Assembly (NCBI GenBank): GCA_003094555.1
Contig: NATW01000107.1
Location: forward strand, 1 to 42,154
DNA from: a gamma proteobacterium symbiont of Ctena orbiculata
Lineage (GTDB): Bacteria > Pseudomonadota > Gammaproteobacteria > Chromatiales > Chromatiaceae
Direction: 5' to 3'
Length of the DNA stretch: 42,154 nt
The position numbers and the translations under genes were made by a program. Of the stretch, positions 9,732 through 22,279 are shown piece after piece. How positions within the stretch are numbered: the first letter of the stretch is position 1; the number at the start of each line of letters is the position of its first letter. Below the pieces are notes generated by a model that was not told the origin of the DNA, made no database searches, and saw only the letters and a list, made by a program, of their open reading frames with translations.

Positions 9732-9771
9732 CCATTAAAGAATCTTTGCAAAAGCACCTAATCAGAGACCC

Positions 9772-11646
9772 ATGTTTTATACCAATAGTTATGATGTGAT
9801 TGTAGTGGGCGGCGGACATGCCGGCACCGAAGCGGCCCTGGCTGCCGCGCGCTTGGGTGCACGCACACTGCTGCTCAGCCATAACATCGAAACCCTGGGT
9901 CAGATGAGCTGCAATCCCGCCATCGGGGGTATAGGTAAGGGCCATCTGGTCAAGGAAGTGGATGCCTTGGGTGGAATTATGGCCCATGCGGCGGATCTCG
10001 GCGGGATTCAGTTTCGCATCCTCAACTCGCGTAAAGGGGCTGCTGTGCGCGCCACCCGAGCCCAGGCAGACCGGGTACGCTATAAAGCGGCCATTCGACA
10101 TGCCCTGGAGAATCAGCCCAACCTGGAGATCTTTCAGCAGGCGGTGGATGATCTGCTGGTGGAACAGGAGCGGGTGACCGGTGTCGTCACCCAGATGGGC
10201 TTGAAGTTCCGCGCCAATGCGGTGGTGCTGACCGTCGGCACCTTTCTCGGTGGTCGAATCCATATCGGCATGTCCAACTATGCAGGCGGTCGCGCTGGAG
10301 ACCCACCCGCCAATGCCCTCTCCCAGCGACTTCGGGAGTTACCCTTTAGGGTCGATCGGCTGAAGACCGGCACCCCGCCCAGAATCGACGGCCGCAGCAT
10401 CGACTATACACGGCTGCAGGCACAACCCGGCGACACTCCCACCCCGGTCTTCTCATTTCTGGGTTCCCCTGATCATCACCCGCGGCAGGTCAGCTGCCAT
10501 ATCACCCATACCAACCGGGAGACCCATGAAATTATCCGCGGCGGGCTCTCCCGTTCGCCCATGTACACGGGTGTCATCGAAGGCGTCGGGCCACGTTACT
10601 GCCCCTCCATCGAGGATAAAATCGTCCGCTTTGCGGATAAGGAGTCCCACCAGATCTTTATCGAACCCGAGGGGCTGGATACCCACGAAGTCTATCCCAA
10701 CGGTATCTCCACCAGCCTTCCGTTCGATATCCAGCTGAAGTTGGTGCGCTCCATGGTGGGCTTCGAAAAGGCCCATTTGACGCGCCCCGGTTATGCCATC
10801 GAGTATGACTATTTCGATCCCCGTGACCTGCAGGCTTCACTGCAGACAAAATTTCTGCACGGCCTATTCTTTGCCGGTCAGATCAATGGCACCACCGGTT
10901 ACGAGGAGGCGGCGGCACAGGGCCTGCTGGCAGGGATCAACGCGGTGCTCCTGTGCCGGGAGGAGCAGCCCTGGACGCCGCGCAGGGATGAGGCCTATCT
11001 CGGAGTGATGGTGGACGATCTGATAACCCAGGGCACCCTGGAACCCTATCGCATGTTCACCAGCCGTGCCGAGTACCGGCTGATGCTACGGGAGGACAAT
11101 GCGGATCTGCGGCTGACTGAAACCGGACGCAATCTCGGTCTGGTGGACGATCGGCGCTGGGAGCTTTACTGCCGTAAACGGGATGCGATCGAACGGGAGC
11201 AGCAGCGCCTGAAAGGGATCTGGCTCAATCCCAACGATGTGGAGCCGGCGCAGGCACAAGCCATTCTGGGTGGCACCCTCTCCAAAGAGGCCTGTGCCAT
11301 CAATCTGCTTGCCAGACCGAATGTGGCCTATCAACAGTTGATGGGGATGGCGAAACTGGGACCGGGAGAGACGGACCCGCAGGTCATTGAGCAGCTCGAG
11401 GTCCAGGCCAAATATGCCGGTTATATCGATCGCCAGCAGGGGGAGATCGAAAAACAGCGTGCCAATGAGGCGGTTATCCTGCCTGATGGACTCGATTATG
11501 CAACGGTTCGCGGACTCTCGTCCGAGGTGATGGAGAAACTGCAGCGGCATCGGCCACAGACCCTGGGACAGGCGGGACGTATTCCTGGTGTCACCCCTGC
11601 GGCCATCTCCCTGCTTTTGATTCATCTGAAAAAGCGTTCAGCCTGA
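9772..11646 (+). CDS. mnmG: tRNA uridine-5-carboxymethylaminomethyl modification enzyme MnmG
   Basis: The FAD-dependent partner of MnmE in wobble-uridine modification (formerly GidA). The 624-residue protein opens with the FAD-binding glycine motif [19 protein letters not shown]. It contains the family segments [24 protein letters not shown] and [18 protein letters not shown], each typical of MnmG. Its C-terminal helical domain ends [18 protein letters not shown]. Length is normal. Its stop overlaps the rsmG start (TGATG), the conserved mnmG-rsmG coupling found near bacterial origins. Confidence 0.98.
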   Translation: MFYTNSYDVIVVGGGHAGTEAALAAARLGARTLLLSHNIETLGQMSCNPAIGGIGKGHLVKEVDALGGIMAHAADLGGIQFRILNSRKGAAVRATRAQADRVRYKAAIRHALENQPNLEIFQQAVDDLLVEQERVTGVVTQMGLKFRANAVVLTVGTFLGGRIHIGMSNYAGGRAGDPPANALSQRLRELPFRVDRLKTGTPPRIDGRSIDYTRLQAQPGDTPTPVFSFLGSPDHHPRQVSCHITHTNRETHEIIRGGLSRSPMYTGVIEGVGPRYCPSIEDKIVRFADKESHQIFIEPEGLDTHEVYPNGISTSLPFDIQLKLVRSMVGFEKAHLTRPGYAIEYDYFDPRDLQASLQTKFLHGLFFAGQINGTTGYEEAAAQGLLAGINAVLLCREEQPWTPRRDEAYLGVMVDDLITQGTLEPYRMFTSRAEYRLMLREDNADLRLTETGRNLGLVDDRRWELYCRKRDAIEREQQRLKGIWLNPNDVEPAQAQAILGGTLSKEACAINLLARPNVAYQQLMGMAKLGPGETDPQVIEQLEVQAKYAGYIDRQQGEIEKQRANEAVILPDGLDYATVRGLSSEVMEKLQRHRPQTLGQAGRIPGVTPAAISLLLIHLKKRSA

Positions 11647-12308
11647 TGGTTGATGATCGCTATGATGCCTCTGCCTGCAAGCAGCGACTATTGGCGGGTG
11701 CCGCCGAGTTGGGACTCGATCTCGATGGGCGACAACAGAGCCTGATGATGGACTTCCTGGCGCTCCTGGTGAAGTGGAATCGGGCCTACAATCTCACCGC
11801 GGTTCGCGAGCCTCTGGAGATGGTTGGGCGACATCTGTTGGACAGCCTGGCGCTGTTGCCCCACCTGCAAAGCGGGGCCTGCCTGGATATGGGTACCGGG
11901 GCTGGAGTGCCGGGGATACCCCTGGCGATCATGCGCTCCGCTACGGATTTCGTGCTGCTCGACAGTAACAGCAAAAAGATCCGCTTTGTGCGTCAGGTGA
12001 AACTGGAATTGGGATTGGACAATGTCATGCCGGTGCATGCCAGGGTTGAGCAGTATCAATCCGACAGGCCTTTTAAAACCTTGATTGCAAGGGCCTTTAC
12101 CGACCTGCCCAAGATGCTTGCCCTGAGTGCCGGCCTGCGCCAGCCGGGATCCGAGATCCTGGCCATGAAAGGGAGTGTTCCCAAGCATGAGATTGCCCAT
12201 CTGCCGGCCGGTGTACGTGCAGAAGTCATCCCGTTACAGGTTCCATTCGAGGTGGGTGAGCGCTGTCTTGTACGGCTTGAGCAAGCGGCCGGATATCACG
12301 CAAAGTGA
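11646..12308 (+). CDS. rsmG: 16S rRNA (guanine527-N7)-methyltransferase RsmG
   Basis: An S-adenosylmethionine-dependent methyltransferase (formerly GidB) that makes m7G527 in 16S rRNA. Loss of the enzyme is known to give low-level streptomycin resistance in several bacteria. The 220-residue protein has the NLTAVREPLEMVGRHLLDSLALLPHL segment. The SAM-binding glycine motif follows as LDMGTGAGVPGIPLAI, then the motif VLLDSNSKKIRFV. Translationally coupled to mnmG by a 1-bp overlap. Confidence 0.97.
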   Translation: MVDDRYDASACKQRLLAGAAELGLDLDGRQQSLMMDFLALLVKWNRAYNLTAVREPLEMVGRHLLDSLALLPHLQSGACLDMGTGAGVPGIPLAIMRSATDFVLLDSNSKKIRFVRQVKLELGLDNVMPVHARVEQYQSDRPFKTLIARAFTDLPKMLALSAGLRQPGSEILAMKGSVPKHEIAHLPAGVRAEVIPLQVPFEVGERCLVRLEQAAGYHAK

Positions 12309-12382
12309 CAGAAAGGGTACCACCTTCAACGACACTACCGTTATGATAGGCAGTTCCTGTTATCGCGGAGCCGAGTTACGCC

Positions 12383-13174
12383 ATGGGTTACATCATCTCA
12401 ATCGCCAATCAGAAGGGCGGTGTCGGCAAAACCACCACCACCGTGAACCTGGCGGCCTCGCTTGCCGCCATGAAGAAACGGGTGTTGCTGGTGGATATGG
12501 ATCCACAGGGCAATGCCAGTATGGGCAGTGGTATCGACAAACACGGTTTGGAACACTCCAGTTGCGAACTGTTGTTGGGGGATTCAACCCTGCGGCAAGC
12601 CATCCAGCAGGCGCCCGATTCCAATTTCGATGTGCTGCCGGCGAATTCGGACCTGACCGCCGCGGAAGTGGGCCTGATGAGCAGCTCCATGCGGGAGAAG
12701 CGACTCGACCTGGCACTGGCCCCGGCAAAGCCCAGTTATGACTACATCCTCATCGATTGCCCTCCGTCGCTGAACATGCTGACCCTGAATGCCCTGGTGG
12801 CGGCGGACGGGGTGCTGATCCCCATCCAGACCGAGTACTATGCCTTGGAAGGGCTGACCGCATTGATGAACACGGTGGAACAGATACGCGCCCATCTCAA
12901 TCAGGATCTGCAGATCGAAGGCTTTCTGCGAACCATGCATGATCCGCGCAACAACCTGGCGATAGATGTATCCGGACAGCTACTCTCCCATTTCAAGGAT
13001 GCGGTGTTCAACACCATCATCCCGCGCAACGTCCGGGTTGCCGAGGCGCCGAGCCACGGCATACCGGTGTTGCTGTATGACAAGCATTCACGGGGAGCCA
13101 CCGCCTATCTGGCCCTGGCCAGTGAATTGCTGAGACGCCATCGTATGCGCGACGTGCAAACCCAAACGGCCTGA
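12383..13174 (+). CDS. parA: Chromosome-partitioning ATPase ParA (Soj)
   Basis: A deviant-Walker ATPase that binds the nucleoid and drives segregation of ParB-parS complexes. The 263-residue protein begins almost at the deviant Walker A motif, KGGVGKTTTTVNLA (11-24). It has the Walker A' motif LLVDMDPQGNAS and Walker B YILIDCPPSLN. There is no N-terminal DNA-binding extension, so this is the chromosomal (Soj-like) form rather than the larger plasmid form. parB follows after 13 bp. A 74-bp gap separates it from rsmG. Confidence 0.97.
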   Translation: MGYIISIANQKGGVGKTTTTVNLAASLAAMKKRVLLVDMDPQGNASMGSGIDKHGLEHSSCELLLGDSTLRQAIQQAPDSNFDVLPANSDLTAAEVGLMSSSMREKRLDLALAPAKPSYDYILIDCPPSLNMLTLNALVAADGVLIPIQTEYYALEGLTALMNTVEQIRAHLNQDLQIEGFLRTMHDPRNNLAIDVSGQLLSHFKDAVFNTIIPRNVRVAEAPSHGIPVLLYDKHSRGATAYLALASELLRRHRMRDVQTQTA

Positions 13175-13187
13175 GGGATAGAACCAT

Positions 13188-14075
13188 ATGGCGACAAAGA
13201 AAAGAGGATTGGGTCGCGGTCTCGACGCCCTGCTGGGGGGTATGCAGGCCGAGGCCGAGGGCAAACAGACAGCCGCAACCAGCAGCAACCGGGACAATCT
13301 GCATCGACTCCCGGTTGACCTGATCCAGCGTGGCCGCTATCAGCCAAGACGGGAGTTCGATGCCGAAAGCTTGCGCGAACTGGCCGACTCGATTGCGGCA
13401 CAGGGCGTGATTCAGCCGATTGTGGTACGCCCGGTGGAGAATGAGCGCTATGAATTGATCGCCGGCGAGCGGCGTTGGCGTGCGGCTCAGCAGGCGGGGT
13501 TGGATGAGATACCGGTGGTGATCAAGGAGGTCACCGAAGAGGCCGCCATGGCCATGGGGCTGATCGAGAACATCCAGCGGGAGGATCTCAATCCCCTGGA
13601 AGAGGCGAACGCCCTGAGCCGTTTGTTGCTGGAGTTCGGGCTGACCCACCAGGAGGTGGCCAAAGCGGTGGGTAAGTCGCGCACCACCGTGACCAACCTG
13701 TTGCGCCTGCTGGAACTCAACGAAGAGGTCAAGACCCTGGTGGAGAGCGGACGCCTGGAAATGGGCCACGCCCGATGCCTGTTGGGCCTGAAGGGTGAGG
13801 ATCAGACCCGGGCGGCAAATCAGGTCGCTGCCCAGGGACTCTCGGTACGTGAAACGGAACGCCTGGTACGCCGCTTACAGAATCAGGAGGAAAAGCCTAA
13901 AGCCTCCCGGGCAACCCCGGTGATGGATCCCGATATTCGGCGCCTGGTCACGGACCTGTCGGAGAAGTTGGGGGCCAAGGTCGATCTGCAACAGGGAAGC
14001 AAAGGCAAGGGCAAACTGGTTATTGGCTACAACAGTCTGGATGAGCTTGAAGGGATCCTCGACCACATAAAGTAA
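13188..14075 (+). CDS. parB: Chromosome-partitioning protein ParB
   Basis: A parS-binding CTP-dependent DNA clamp and the partner of ParA. The 295-residue protein begins with the ParA-stimulating peptide KKRGLGRGLDALLG. It carries the CTP-binding motifs GERRWRAAQQAG (about 94-105) and ENIQREDLNPLEEA. The helix-turn-helix is LTHQEVAKAVGKSRTTVTNLL and a C-terminal dimerisation segment follows. No canonical parS palindrome was found by eye in this window. A half-site-like ACGTGAAAC near 13847-13855 is not palindromic. Confidence 0.97.
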   Translation: MATKKRGLGRGLDALLGGMQAEAEGKQTAATSSNRDNLHRLPVDLIQRGRYQPRREFDAESLRELADSIAAQGVIQPIVVRPVENERYELIAGERRWRAAQQAGLDEIPVVIKEVTEEAAMAMGLIENIQREDLNPLEEANALSRLLLEFGLTHQEVAKAVGKSRTTVTNLLRLLELNEEVKTLVESGRLEMGHARCLLGLKGEDQTRAANQVAAQGLSVRETERLVRRLQNQEEKPKASRATPVMDPDIRRLVTDLSEKLGAKVDLQQGSKGKGKLVIGYNSLDELEGILDHIK

Positions 14076-14118
14076 GCGCAATTCAGGATAGTACCGCTCC
14101 TGATCCCCTACTGAAGGG

Positions 14119-14145
14119 CAACACTACTTCACGGAGTAGTAGTTG
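14119..14145. terminator. Imperfect hairpin downstream of parB
   Basis: ACTACT (14123-14128) pairs with AGTAGT (14135-14140) around the loop TCACGG. The stem extends through CAAC/GTTG with a small bulge. It lies 44 nt after the parB stop and has no clear T-tract. It may be a weak terminator or part of the neighbouring repeat element. Confidence 0.25.
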
Positions 14146-14260
14146 AAGTTATCCTTACCGACCTGGTGATGGCCTTCACAATATCAATCCCTTTGGGCCT
14201 GCCGCCAATGAGCTGTGTAAAATCGACCTTGCCGACAAGTTTGCCAGCCCCAGCCCTTCG

Positions 14261-14292
14261 GGGCGCATTGGATTAGTGTTAACAGGCCCTAA
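14261..14292. repeat. Dispersed repeat, copy A
   Basis: The sequence GGGCGCATTGGATTAG followed by TGTTAACAGGCCCTAA matches, in reverse complement, the stretch at 32363-32390. It also matches, in direct orientation and more loosely, the stretch at 32446-32477. Three related copies in 42 kb, all next to truncated genes, suggest ends of a small non-autonomous mobile element. A GCCC-TTCG-GGGC mini-hairpin lies at its left edge (14253-14264). Confidence 0.55.
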
Positions 14293-14477
14293 CCAACGGG
14301 CGGAACACCCAGTAGGTTTTTCAAGAAAGCGATCAGTTGTGCCCATGTATTCGGTCCGACGATAGCGTCAGCGATGAGATTGTTGTTTCGTTGGAACTGC
14401 TGAGTTCCGGTGGCTGACTTAGTTCCGAATATACCGTCCGTGAACAGCTCTGGCTTAGTAGATACGGTCTCCCATCC
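14289..14477 (-). pseudogene. Remnant of a peptidoglycan-binding-domain protein
   Basis: The minus strand reads ELFTDGIFGTKSATGTQQFQ and then IADAIVGPNTWAQLIAF before a TAG at 14289-14291. DGIFG...T..A...FQ...........DG/AIVGPNTW is the hallmark of the peptidoglycan_binding_1 domain. The fragment has no start codon and is preceded in frame by TGA (14478-14480). The neighbouring frame just upstream reads LRMGDR, like the lost N-terminal half of the same domain, which suggests a small deletion or frameshift. The stop codon lies inside repeat copy A. Too short and broken to be functional. Confidence 0.6.
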
Positions 14478-14683
14478 TCAATGGGTCGTGTTAAAGGAAT
14501 TATAGCCAGCGAGATGTGCCGCTGCTGGTGGTTTATTTATGCATCGATAACTGGAGGCCAGCACAGACATGCCAACAGACCTGGCTTTATATAAAATAGT
14601 AAACATTTGTATTGCGGTGTTAATTCCTGGTGTTGAGTCGCTTATGCTGAGCATTTGATAATTCTGATACAAGGGGCATACAG

Positions 14684-15094
14684 ATGTTTCATCCGATTGA
14701 AATTCCGTTTGGTTGCGTCATGCTTTTCAATGTGGTCGACCTGAAACCCGGGGTCAAAGTCGAGGACGTTGAACTGGTGCTTGGCGAAATGTGCAATGTG
14801 GTAAAGAACAATTATGGTGACGACAATGGCGGTTTCATCGGCGGTCAGGTTTACAGCAATGCCGGTTTTATCTCCGAGGAGGGTACAGTGGGTGCCGATG
14901 ACAGTCACAAGAACAAGCGCGTCAATCAGAATATGGGCGATATTGTAATCGTCACTTTTTGGCAGTCGTTTGAGCAACACGAACGCTCCCATGCAGACCG
15001 GCTATTCAAGGAGAAGTTTTCAGCCCTGGCAGATTTTTGTGACGATACCTACGAAGTCGGCTATGAAATGTTATGGCAAGGAGTGCCAGACTGA
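14684..15094 (+). CDS. Hypothetical protein, possible ferredoxin-like alpha/beta fold
   Basis: A 136-residue acidic soluble protein with no signal peptide or membrane segment, which I do not recognise. An AGGGG Shine-Dalgarno precedes the ATG by about 7 nt. The alternation of strands (GCVMLFNVVDL, GDIVIVTFWQSFEQHERSH) with amphipathic helices (VEDVELVLGEMCNVVKNNY, DRLFKEKFSALADFC) resembles small dimeric alpha/beta-barrel proteins such as antibiotic-biosynthesis monooxygenase-like folds. That is a loose inference. It stands alone, 90 bp before the repeat-protein gene. Confidence 0.6.
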   Translation: MFHPIEIPFGCVMLFNVVDLKPGVKVEDVELVLGEMCNVVKNNYGDDNGGFIGGQVYSNAGFISEEGTVGADDSHKNKRVNQNMGDIVIVTFWQSFEQHERSHADRLFKEKFSALADFCDDTYEVGYEMLWQGVPD

Positions 15095-15183
15095 GGATGT
15101 GGCGTATTGTGGTTTTGGCTATGCTAAGACCTGAATCAGGGGAAAATTAACAGTCGCTATTTAACTGCATTAAGGAGAATACA

Positions 15184-15555
15184 GTGATCAAAAGACTCGG
15201 GCTTGTCTCGTTATGCATGCTATTGATGCTTGCCGCCCAGATGGGATTGGCAAAGGATCTGGACAACAATCCACCGGGGCCTGCAGGGGGGCCTGGTACC
15301 AACTGGGAGAACCCACCGGGACCTGAAGGTGGGCCGGGCGCCTCACCCGATCGGTGGAATCGCTACCGAATCAATCCGCCAGGACGGGTGGGAGGGCCGG
15401 GTTCAGGGTGGTATTACAAGCGGCCCAATCGCTACTACCGCTATGACCGGGACAACAATCCGCCGGGGCCGAGAGGCGGTCCGGGTACCAATTGGGAGAA
15501 CCCACCTGGGCCACGCGGTGGTCCGGGGGCATCCCCCAACCGTCGCTATCGCTGA
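15184..15555 (+). CDS. Secreted Pro/Gly-rich repeat protein
   Basis: A 123-residue protein starting at GTG, with a perfect AAGGAG (15172-15177) 6 nt upstream. Residues 1-23 form a signal peptide (KRLGLVSLCMLLMLAAQMGLA). The mature part is almost entirely NPPGPxGGPG units. A 30-residue module occurs twice (28-57 and 91-120), nearly identical (NNPPGP.GGPGTNW, ENPPGP.GGPGASP). A fifth, diverged unit (NPPGRVGGPGSGW) lies between them, with Tyr/Arg-rich spacers. It has no cysteines in the mature region. The pattern is not a collagen Gly-X-Y repeat. An extracytoplasmic structural or binding role is possible but unproven. Confidence 0.8.
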   Translation: MIKRLGLVSLCMLLMLAAQMGLAKDLDNNPPGPAGGPGTNWENPPGPEGGPGASPDRWNRYRINPPGRVGGPGSGWYYKRPNRYYRYDRDNNPPGPRGGPGTNWENPPGPRGGPGASPNRRYR

Positions 15556-15569
15556 AACGGGACTCATCT

Positions 15570-15588
15570 ACCCTAATCAAATTAGGGT
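15570..15588. terminator. Perfect hairpin after the repeat-protein gene
   Basis: ACCCTAAT and ATTAGGGT pair perfectly (8 bp) around a CAA loop, 14 nt after the stop codon at 15555. The T-tract that follows is poor (TTAATGG), so termination efficiency is uncertain. The position fits the end of a monocistronic transcript. Confidence 0.45.
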
Positions 15589-15688
15589 TAATGGGGCTGA
15601 AAACGGTCGACCAGCCCGTATCCAGGGTTGGTCCGGCTGCCGCTGGAGAAAAAAACGCCTGCTACGAAAAAATTTATGTCTCTATCCT

Positions 15689-15717
15689 TTGACCTTATAA
15701 CTAAGACCCCTTATACT
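15689..15717 (+). promoter_or_regulatory. Sigma70 promoter of the ATP synthase operon
   Basis: TTGACC (15689-15694) and TATACT (15712-15717) are separated by exactly 17 bp, each with one mismatch to consensus. Transcription would begin near 15724, about 43 nt before the atpI start. It is the strongest promoter-like sequence seen in the window and fits a highly expressed operon. Confidence 0.7.
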
Positions 15718-15766
15718 CCTCCCTCCTTGCTGGTTAGGCTCATTTAAAGGGTACCGGGAAACCGGA

Positions 15767-17016
<1,250 letters not shown>

Positions 17017-17028
17017 TTTAACCTTTAA

Positions 17029-17289
<261 letters not shown>

Positions 17290-17342
17290 TCCAGGCTTGA
17301 GCGAATTCACTATCATCTCGTCCAACGAGAGGTAATTCCGGG

Positions 17343-17813
17343 ATGAACATCAATCTGACGCTAATAGGTCAGCTGCTCACTTTTGCGGTGTTCGTGTGGT
17401 TCACAATGAAATTTGTCTGGACCCCGATCATGGGTGCGCTGGAGAACCGCAAAAAAGAGATAGCCGATGGCCTGGCCGCCGCCGAACGCGGGCAGCACGA
17501 ACAGGAGCTTGCGAAAGAGCGGGCCAAGGACGTTCTGCACGAAGCAAAATCTCAGGCTGCTGAGATTGTGACTCAGGCGCAGAAGCGGGCAGCCGAAATT
17601 GTCGATGAGTCAAAGGGTACCGCACGCGTGGAAGGCGAGCGTATCCTGACCGCCGCACAGGCAGAGATCGAGCAGGAGTCAAATCGTGCCCGTGAGCATC
17701 TGCGGGAGAAGCTTGGCGAACTGGCTGTGGCCGGCGCTGAGAGGATCCTAAAAAAGGAGATCAATGCAGCGGCGCACAAAGACATCGTCAACGAACTGGC
17801 AAAAGAGATATAG
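17343..17813 (+). CDS. atpF: ATP synthase subunit b
   Basis: The peripheral stalk subunit. It is 156 residues, with one N-terminal transmembrane helix ([22 protein letters not shown]) followed by a long charged coiled coil that dimerises and contacts subunit delta. The conserved [21 protein letters not shown] segment marks the membrane exit. Only one b gene is present, so this is a homodimeric b type, not the b/b' type. The atpH start is 9 bp downstream. Confidence 0.97.
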   Translation: MNINLTLIGQLLTFAVFVWFTMKFVWTPIMGALENRKKEIADGLAAAERGQHEQELAKERAKDVLHEAKSQAAEIVTQAQKRAAEIVDESKGTARVEGERILTAAQAEIEQESNRAREHLREKLGELAVAGAERILKKEINAAAHKDIVNELAKEI

Positions 17814-17822
17814 GGCGGAATC

Positions 17823-18362
17823 ATGGCTGGTGAAGCAACCACTATTGCCCGCCCCTACGCCGAAGCGGTGTTTGCGCGAGCTGAAGAGAGCGGCAAGCTC
17901 GATATCTGGTCCGACATGCTGAGTTTTCTCACCTCTGTGGTGGAGAGCGAAGAGATGGCCCCGATAGTTGGTAATCCACTGGTCGAGCAGGAGGCACTGG
18001 TGTCACTGCTGCTGGAGATCGTGGGCGACAAGGTCGACCAAGAGGGCGGCAATCTGATCAAGGTATTGGTCGAGAATGGTCGTCTCAGTGTGCTACCAGA
18101 GATCGACGCACTCTTTGAAGAGCTGAAAGCGGATAAACAGCGCATCAGCAAGGTCCACGTGACCTCCGCATTCACCCTCGATACAGCGCAGGAAAAACTC
18201 ATTGCCGACGCCTTAAAGGCCAAGTTGGGACGCGACGTCACCATCACCAGTGAACTTGATGCCGAACTGATCGGCGGTGTTCACATCCGTGCTGGCGACA
18301 TGGTTATCGACGGCTCTGTCCGTGGACAACTGCAGCAACTGGCGAACGAATTAGGAATCTAA
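17823..18362 (+). CDS. atpH: ATP synthase subunit delta
   Basis: Connects the F1 head to the peripheral stalk. The 179-residue protein starts with the typical [16 protein letters not shown] helix. It ends with the family C-terminal motif [34 protein letters not shown]. Length and order (atpF-atpH-atpA) are standard. Confidence 0.97.
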   Translation: MAGEATTIARPYAEAVFARAEESGKLDIWSDMLSFLTSVVESEEMAPIVGNPLVEQEALVSLLLEIVGDKVDQEGGNLIKVLVENGRLSVLPEIDALFEELKADKQRISKVHVTSAFTLDTAQEKLIADALKAKLGRDVTITSELDAELIGGVHIRAGDMVIDGSVRGQLQQLANELGI

Positions 18363-18375
18363 GCGAGAAGCCATC

Positions 18376-19917
18376 ATGCAACTCAATCCATCCGAGATCA
18401 GCGACCTGATCAAAAGCAAGATCGAAAAATTCGATCTCAAGACCGAGGCCCGCAACGAGGGCACGATCATCAGTCTGACCGACGGCATTGCCCGTATCCA
18501 CGGTCTCGAGGACGCCATGTCCTACGAGATGCTGGAGTTCCCCGGCAACACCTACGGCCTGGCGCTCAACCTGGAGCGCGACTCAGTCGGCGCCGTGGTG
18601 TTGGGTGACTACAAACACCTGAGTGAAGGCGACGCCGTCAAATGTACCGGCCGTGTACTCGAGGTGCCGGTGGGCGAAGGTCTGCTGGGACGTGTGGTCG
18701 ACTCCCTGGGTAACCCCCTGGACGGCAAAGGCGACATCGTTGCCGATACCACCTCACCCATCGAGAAGGTGGCGCCCGGTGTTATCGAGCGTAAATCGGT
18801 TGATCAGCCGGTGCAGACCGGTCTGAAGGCGATCGACGCCATGGTGCCCATCGGTCGCGGCCAGCGTGAGCTGATCATCGGTGACCGCCAGACCGGTAAG
18901 TCGGCGGTGGCGATCGACACCATTATCAATCAGAAAGGCACCGGCATTAAGTGTATCTACGTTGCCGTGGGCCAGAAGAACTCCACCATCGCCCAGGTGG
19001 TACGCAAGCTGGAAGAGCACGATGCCATGGAGCACACCATCATCGTTGCGGCGCCGGCAGCGGACTCTGCGGCCATGCAGTTCCTCGCCCCCTACTCCGG
19101 TTGCACCATGGGTGAGTATTTCCGGGATATCGGCGAAGACGCCCTGATCATCTACGACGATCTGACCAAACAGGCCTGGGCCTATCGTCAGGTCTCCCTG
19201 CTGCTGCGTCGTCCGCCAGGTCGTGAGGCCTATCCCGGTGACGTCTTCTATCTCCACTCCCGTCTGTTGGAGCGCGCCGCGCGCGTCAACGCCGACTATG
19301 TGGAGAAGATGACCGATGGCAAGGTGAAGGGCCAGACCGGTTCTCTGACCGCCCTGCCGATCATCGAGACCCAGGCGGGTGACGTATCGGCCTTCGTACC
19401 GACCAACGTTATCTCCATCACCGACGGTCAGATCTTCCTCGAGGCGGATCTGTTCAACGCCGGTATCCGTCCGGCCATCAACGCCGGTCTCTCGGTATCC
19501 CGTGTGGGTGGTGCGGCGCAGACCAAGATCATCAAGAAGCTGGGCGGCGGTGTTCGACTGGCCCTGGCCCAGTATCGTGAGCTGGCCGCCTTCTCCCAGT
19601 TCGCATCCGATCTGGATGAGGCGACCCGGAAACAGTTGGAGCGTGGTGAACGGGTGACCGAGCTGATGAAACAGGCCCAGTACTCGCCACTCTCCATTGC
19701 GGGTATGGCCGTCTCCCTGTTTGCCGCCAATGAAGGCTATCTGGATGATGTGGAAGCACCTAAAGTGGTTGATTTTGAAGCCTCACTGCAGGGTTACATG
19801 AAGAGTAGCCATAAGGAGCTTATGGATAAGATGAGCGAGAGCGGCGACTACAATGCCGAGATCGAACAGGCCCTGCACGATGCACTGAAGGACTTCAAGG
19901 CCAACCATACTTGGTAA
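18376..19917 (+). CDS. atpA: ATP synthase subunit alpha
   Basis: The non-catalytic nucleotide-binding subunit of F1, 513 residues. It has the P-loop [13 protein letters not shown], Walker [18 protein letters not shown] with the arginine-rich [15 protein letters not shown], and the arginine-finger segment [14 protein letters not shown]-terminal residues ([19 protein letters not shown]) form the delta-binding helix. It shows high codon bias, like the rest of the operon. Confidence 0.98.
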   Translation: MQLNPSEISDLIKSKIEKFDLKTEARNEGTIISLTDGIARIHGLEDAMSYEMLEFPGNTYGLALNLERDSVGAVVLGDYKHLSEGDAVKCTGRVLEVPVGEGLLGRVVDSLGNPLDGKGDIVADTTSPIEKVAPGVIERKSVDQPVQTGLKAIDAMVPIGRGQRELIIGDRQTGKSAVAIDTIINQKGTGIKCIYVAVGQKNSTIAQVVRKLEEHDAMEHTIIVAAPAADSAAMQFLAPYSGCTMGEYFRDIGEDALIIYDDLTKQAWAYRQVSLLLRRPPGREAYPGDVFYLHSRLLERAARVNADYVEKMTDGKVKGQTGSLTALPIIETQAGDVSAFVPTNVISITDGQIFLEADLFNAGIRPAINAGLSVSRVGGAAQTKIIKKLGGGVRLALAQYRELAAFSQFASDLDEATRKQLERGERVTELMKQAQYSPLSIAGMAVSLFAANEGYLDDVEAPKVVDFEASLQGYMKSSHKELMDKMSESGDYNAEIEQALHDALKDFKANHTW

Positions 19918-19951
19918 GCCGGGTACGTAACACGAGATAAGGTTCAGAGTT

Positions 19952-20812
19952 ATGGCAGGCGCAAAAGAGATACGCACACAGATTGCGAGTATCAAGAATA
20001 CCAGCAAGATCACCAAGGCGATGGAGATGGTGGCGGCCTCGAAGATGCGTAAGGCGCAGAATCGAATGGCATCCACCCGGCCCTACGCGGATAAGATGCG
20101 GAATGTTATCGGACATCTGTTCCATGCCCATCCCGAATACAAGCATACCTTCATGATCGAGCGTGAAGTGAAGCGTGTGGGCTACATTATCGTCTCTTCT
20201 GATCGTGGATTGTGTGGCGGCTTGAACAACAATCTGTTTCGCTCTTTGATCAAGGAGATGAAATCCCTGCGTGAAAATGGAACTGAAGTGGACTTTTGCA
20301 CCATTGGTAACAAGGCGCTGGGTTTCTTCGGACGTTTCGGCGGCAATGTTGTCAGTCAGGCAACCCATTTGGGTGACGCACCGCATATCGAGGATCTGAT
20401 CGGTACGGTAAAGGTTATGCTGGACGCCTATGCCGAGGGCAAGATCGATCGTATCTATATCGCCTATAACAATTTCGTCAACACCATGACCCAGAGCCCA
20501 TCCGTCGAGCAGCTGGTGCCGATTCCACCAAATGAGATAGAAGAGCTGAAGTACCATTGGGACTACATCTACGAACCTGATTCAAAGCATGTACTCGATA
20601 ACCTGTTGAGCCGCTATGTGGAGTCACTGGTCTACCAGGCCGTGGTGGAAAACGGCGCCTGCGAGCAGTCCGCTCGGATGGTGGCGATGAAGGCGGCCTC
20701 GGATAACGCGGGCGAGCTGATCAATGAGTTGCAACTGATCTACAACAAGGCTCGTCAAGCCGCTATCACCCAGGAGATCTCGGAGATCGTCGGTGGCGCG
20801 GCGGCTGTCTGA
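19952..20812 (+). CDS. atpG: ATP synthase subunit gamma
   Basis: The central rotating shaft, 286 residues. The N-terminal helix ([32 protein letters not shown]) and C-terminal helix ([31 protein letters not shown]) form the conserved coiled coil inside the alpha/beta hexamer. The middle segment [16 protein letters not shown] is diagnostic. Confidence 0.98.
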   Translation: MAGAKEIRTQIASIKNTSKITKAMEMVAASKMRKAQNRMASTRPYADKMRNVIGHLFHAHPEYKHTFMIEREVKRVGYIIVSSDRGLCGGLNNNLFRSLIKEMKSLRENGTEVDFCTIGNKALGFFGRFGGNVVSQATHLGDAPHIEDLIGTVKVMLDAYAEGKIDRIYIAYNNFVNTMTQSPSVEQLVPIPPNEIEELKYHWDYIYEPDSKHVLDNLLSRYVESLVYQAVVENGACEQSARMVAMKAASDNAGELINELQLIYNKARQAAITQEISEIVGGAAAV

Positions 20813-20839
20813 TGACAGCCAGAGACAACAGAATTTTAG

Positions 20840-22261
<1,422 letters not shown>

Positions 22262-22279
22262 TCGCCCGGGAGTTAGCAG

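Larger units (their letters stand above)
14076..14683. other. Degraded non-coding stretch with repeat and gene remnant
   Basis: These 608 bases after parB contain no convincing intact gene. They hold an imperfect hairpin (14119-14145), a dispersed repeat copy (14261-14292) and a minus-strand peptidoglycan-binding remnant (14289-14477). A minus-strand open stretch at about 14129-14260 reads like protein (GKLVGKVDFTQLIGGRPKG) but ends at the repeat without a credible start. A 64-codon minus-strand ORF at 14478-14672 reads into the remnant and is separated from it by one TGA. It looks like a former insertion zone between the parAB and atp modules. Confidence 0.6.

Noticed and set aside
13843-13860. 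Possible parS site (ACGTGAAAC) within parB
   Set aside because: Only one half matches the parS consensus and the left arm is unrelated, so it is not a palindrome.
15184-15555. CRISPR-like or tandem DNA repeat
   Set aside because: The periodicity is explained by repeated codons of an expressed Pro/Gly protein. There are no unique spacers of constant length.
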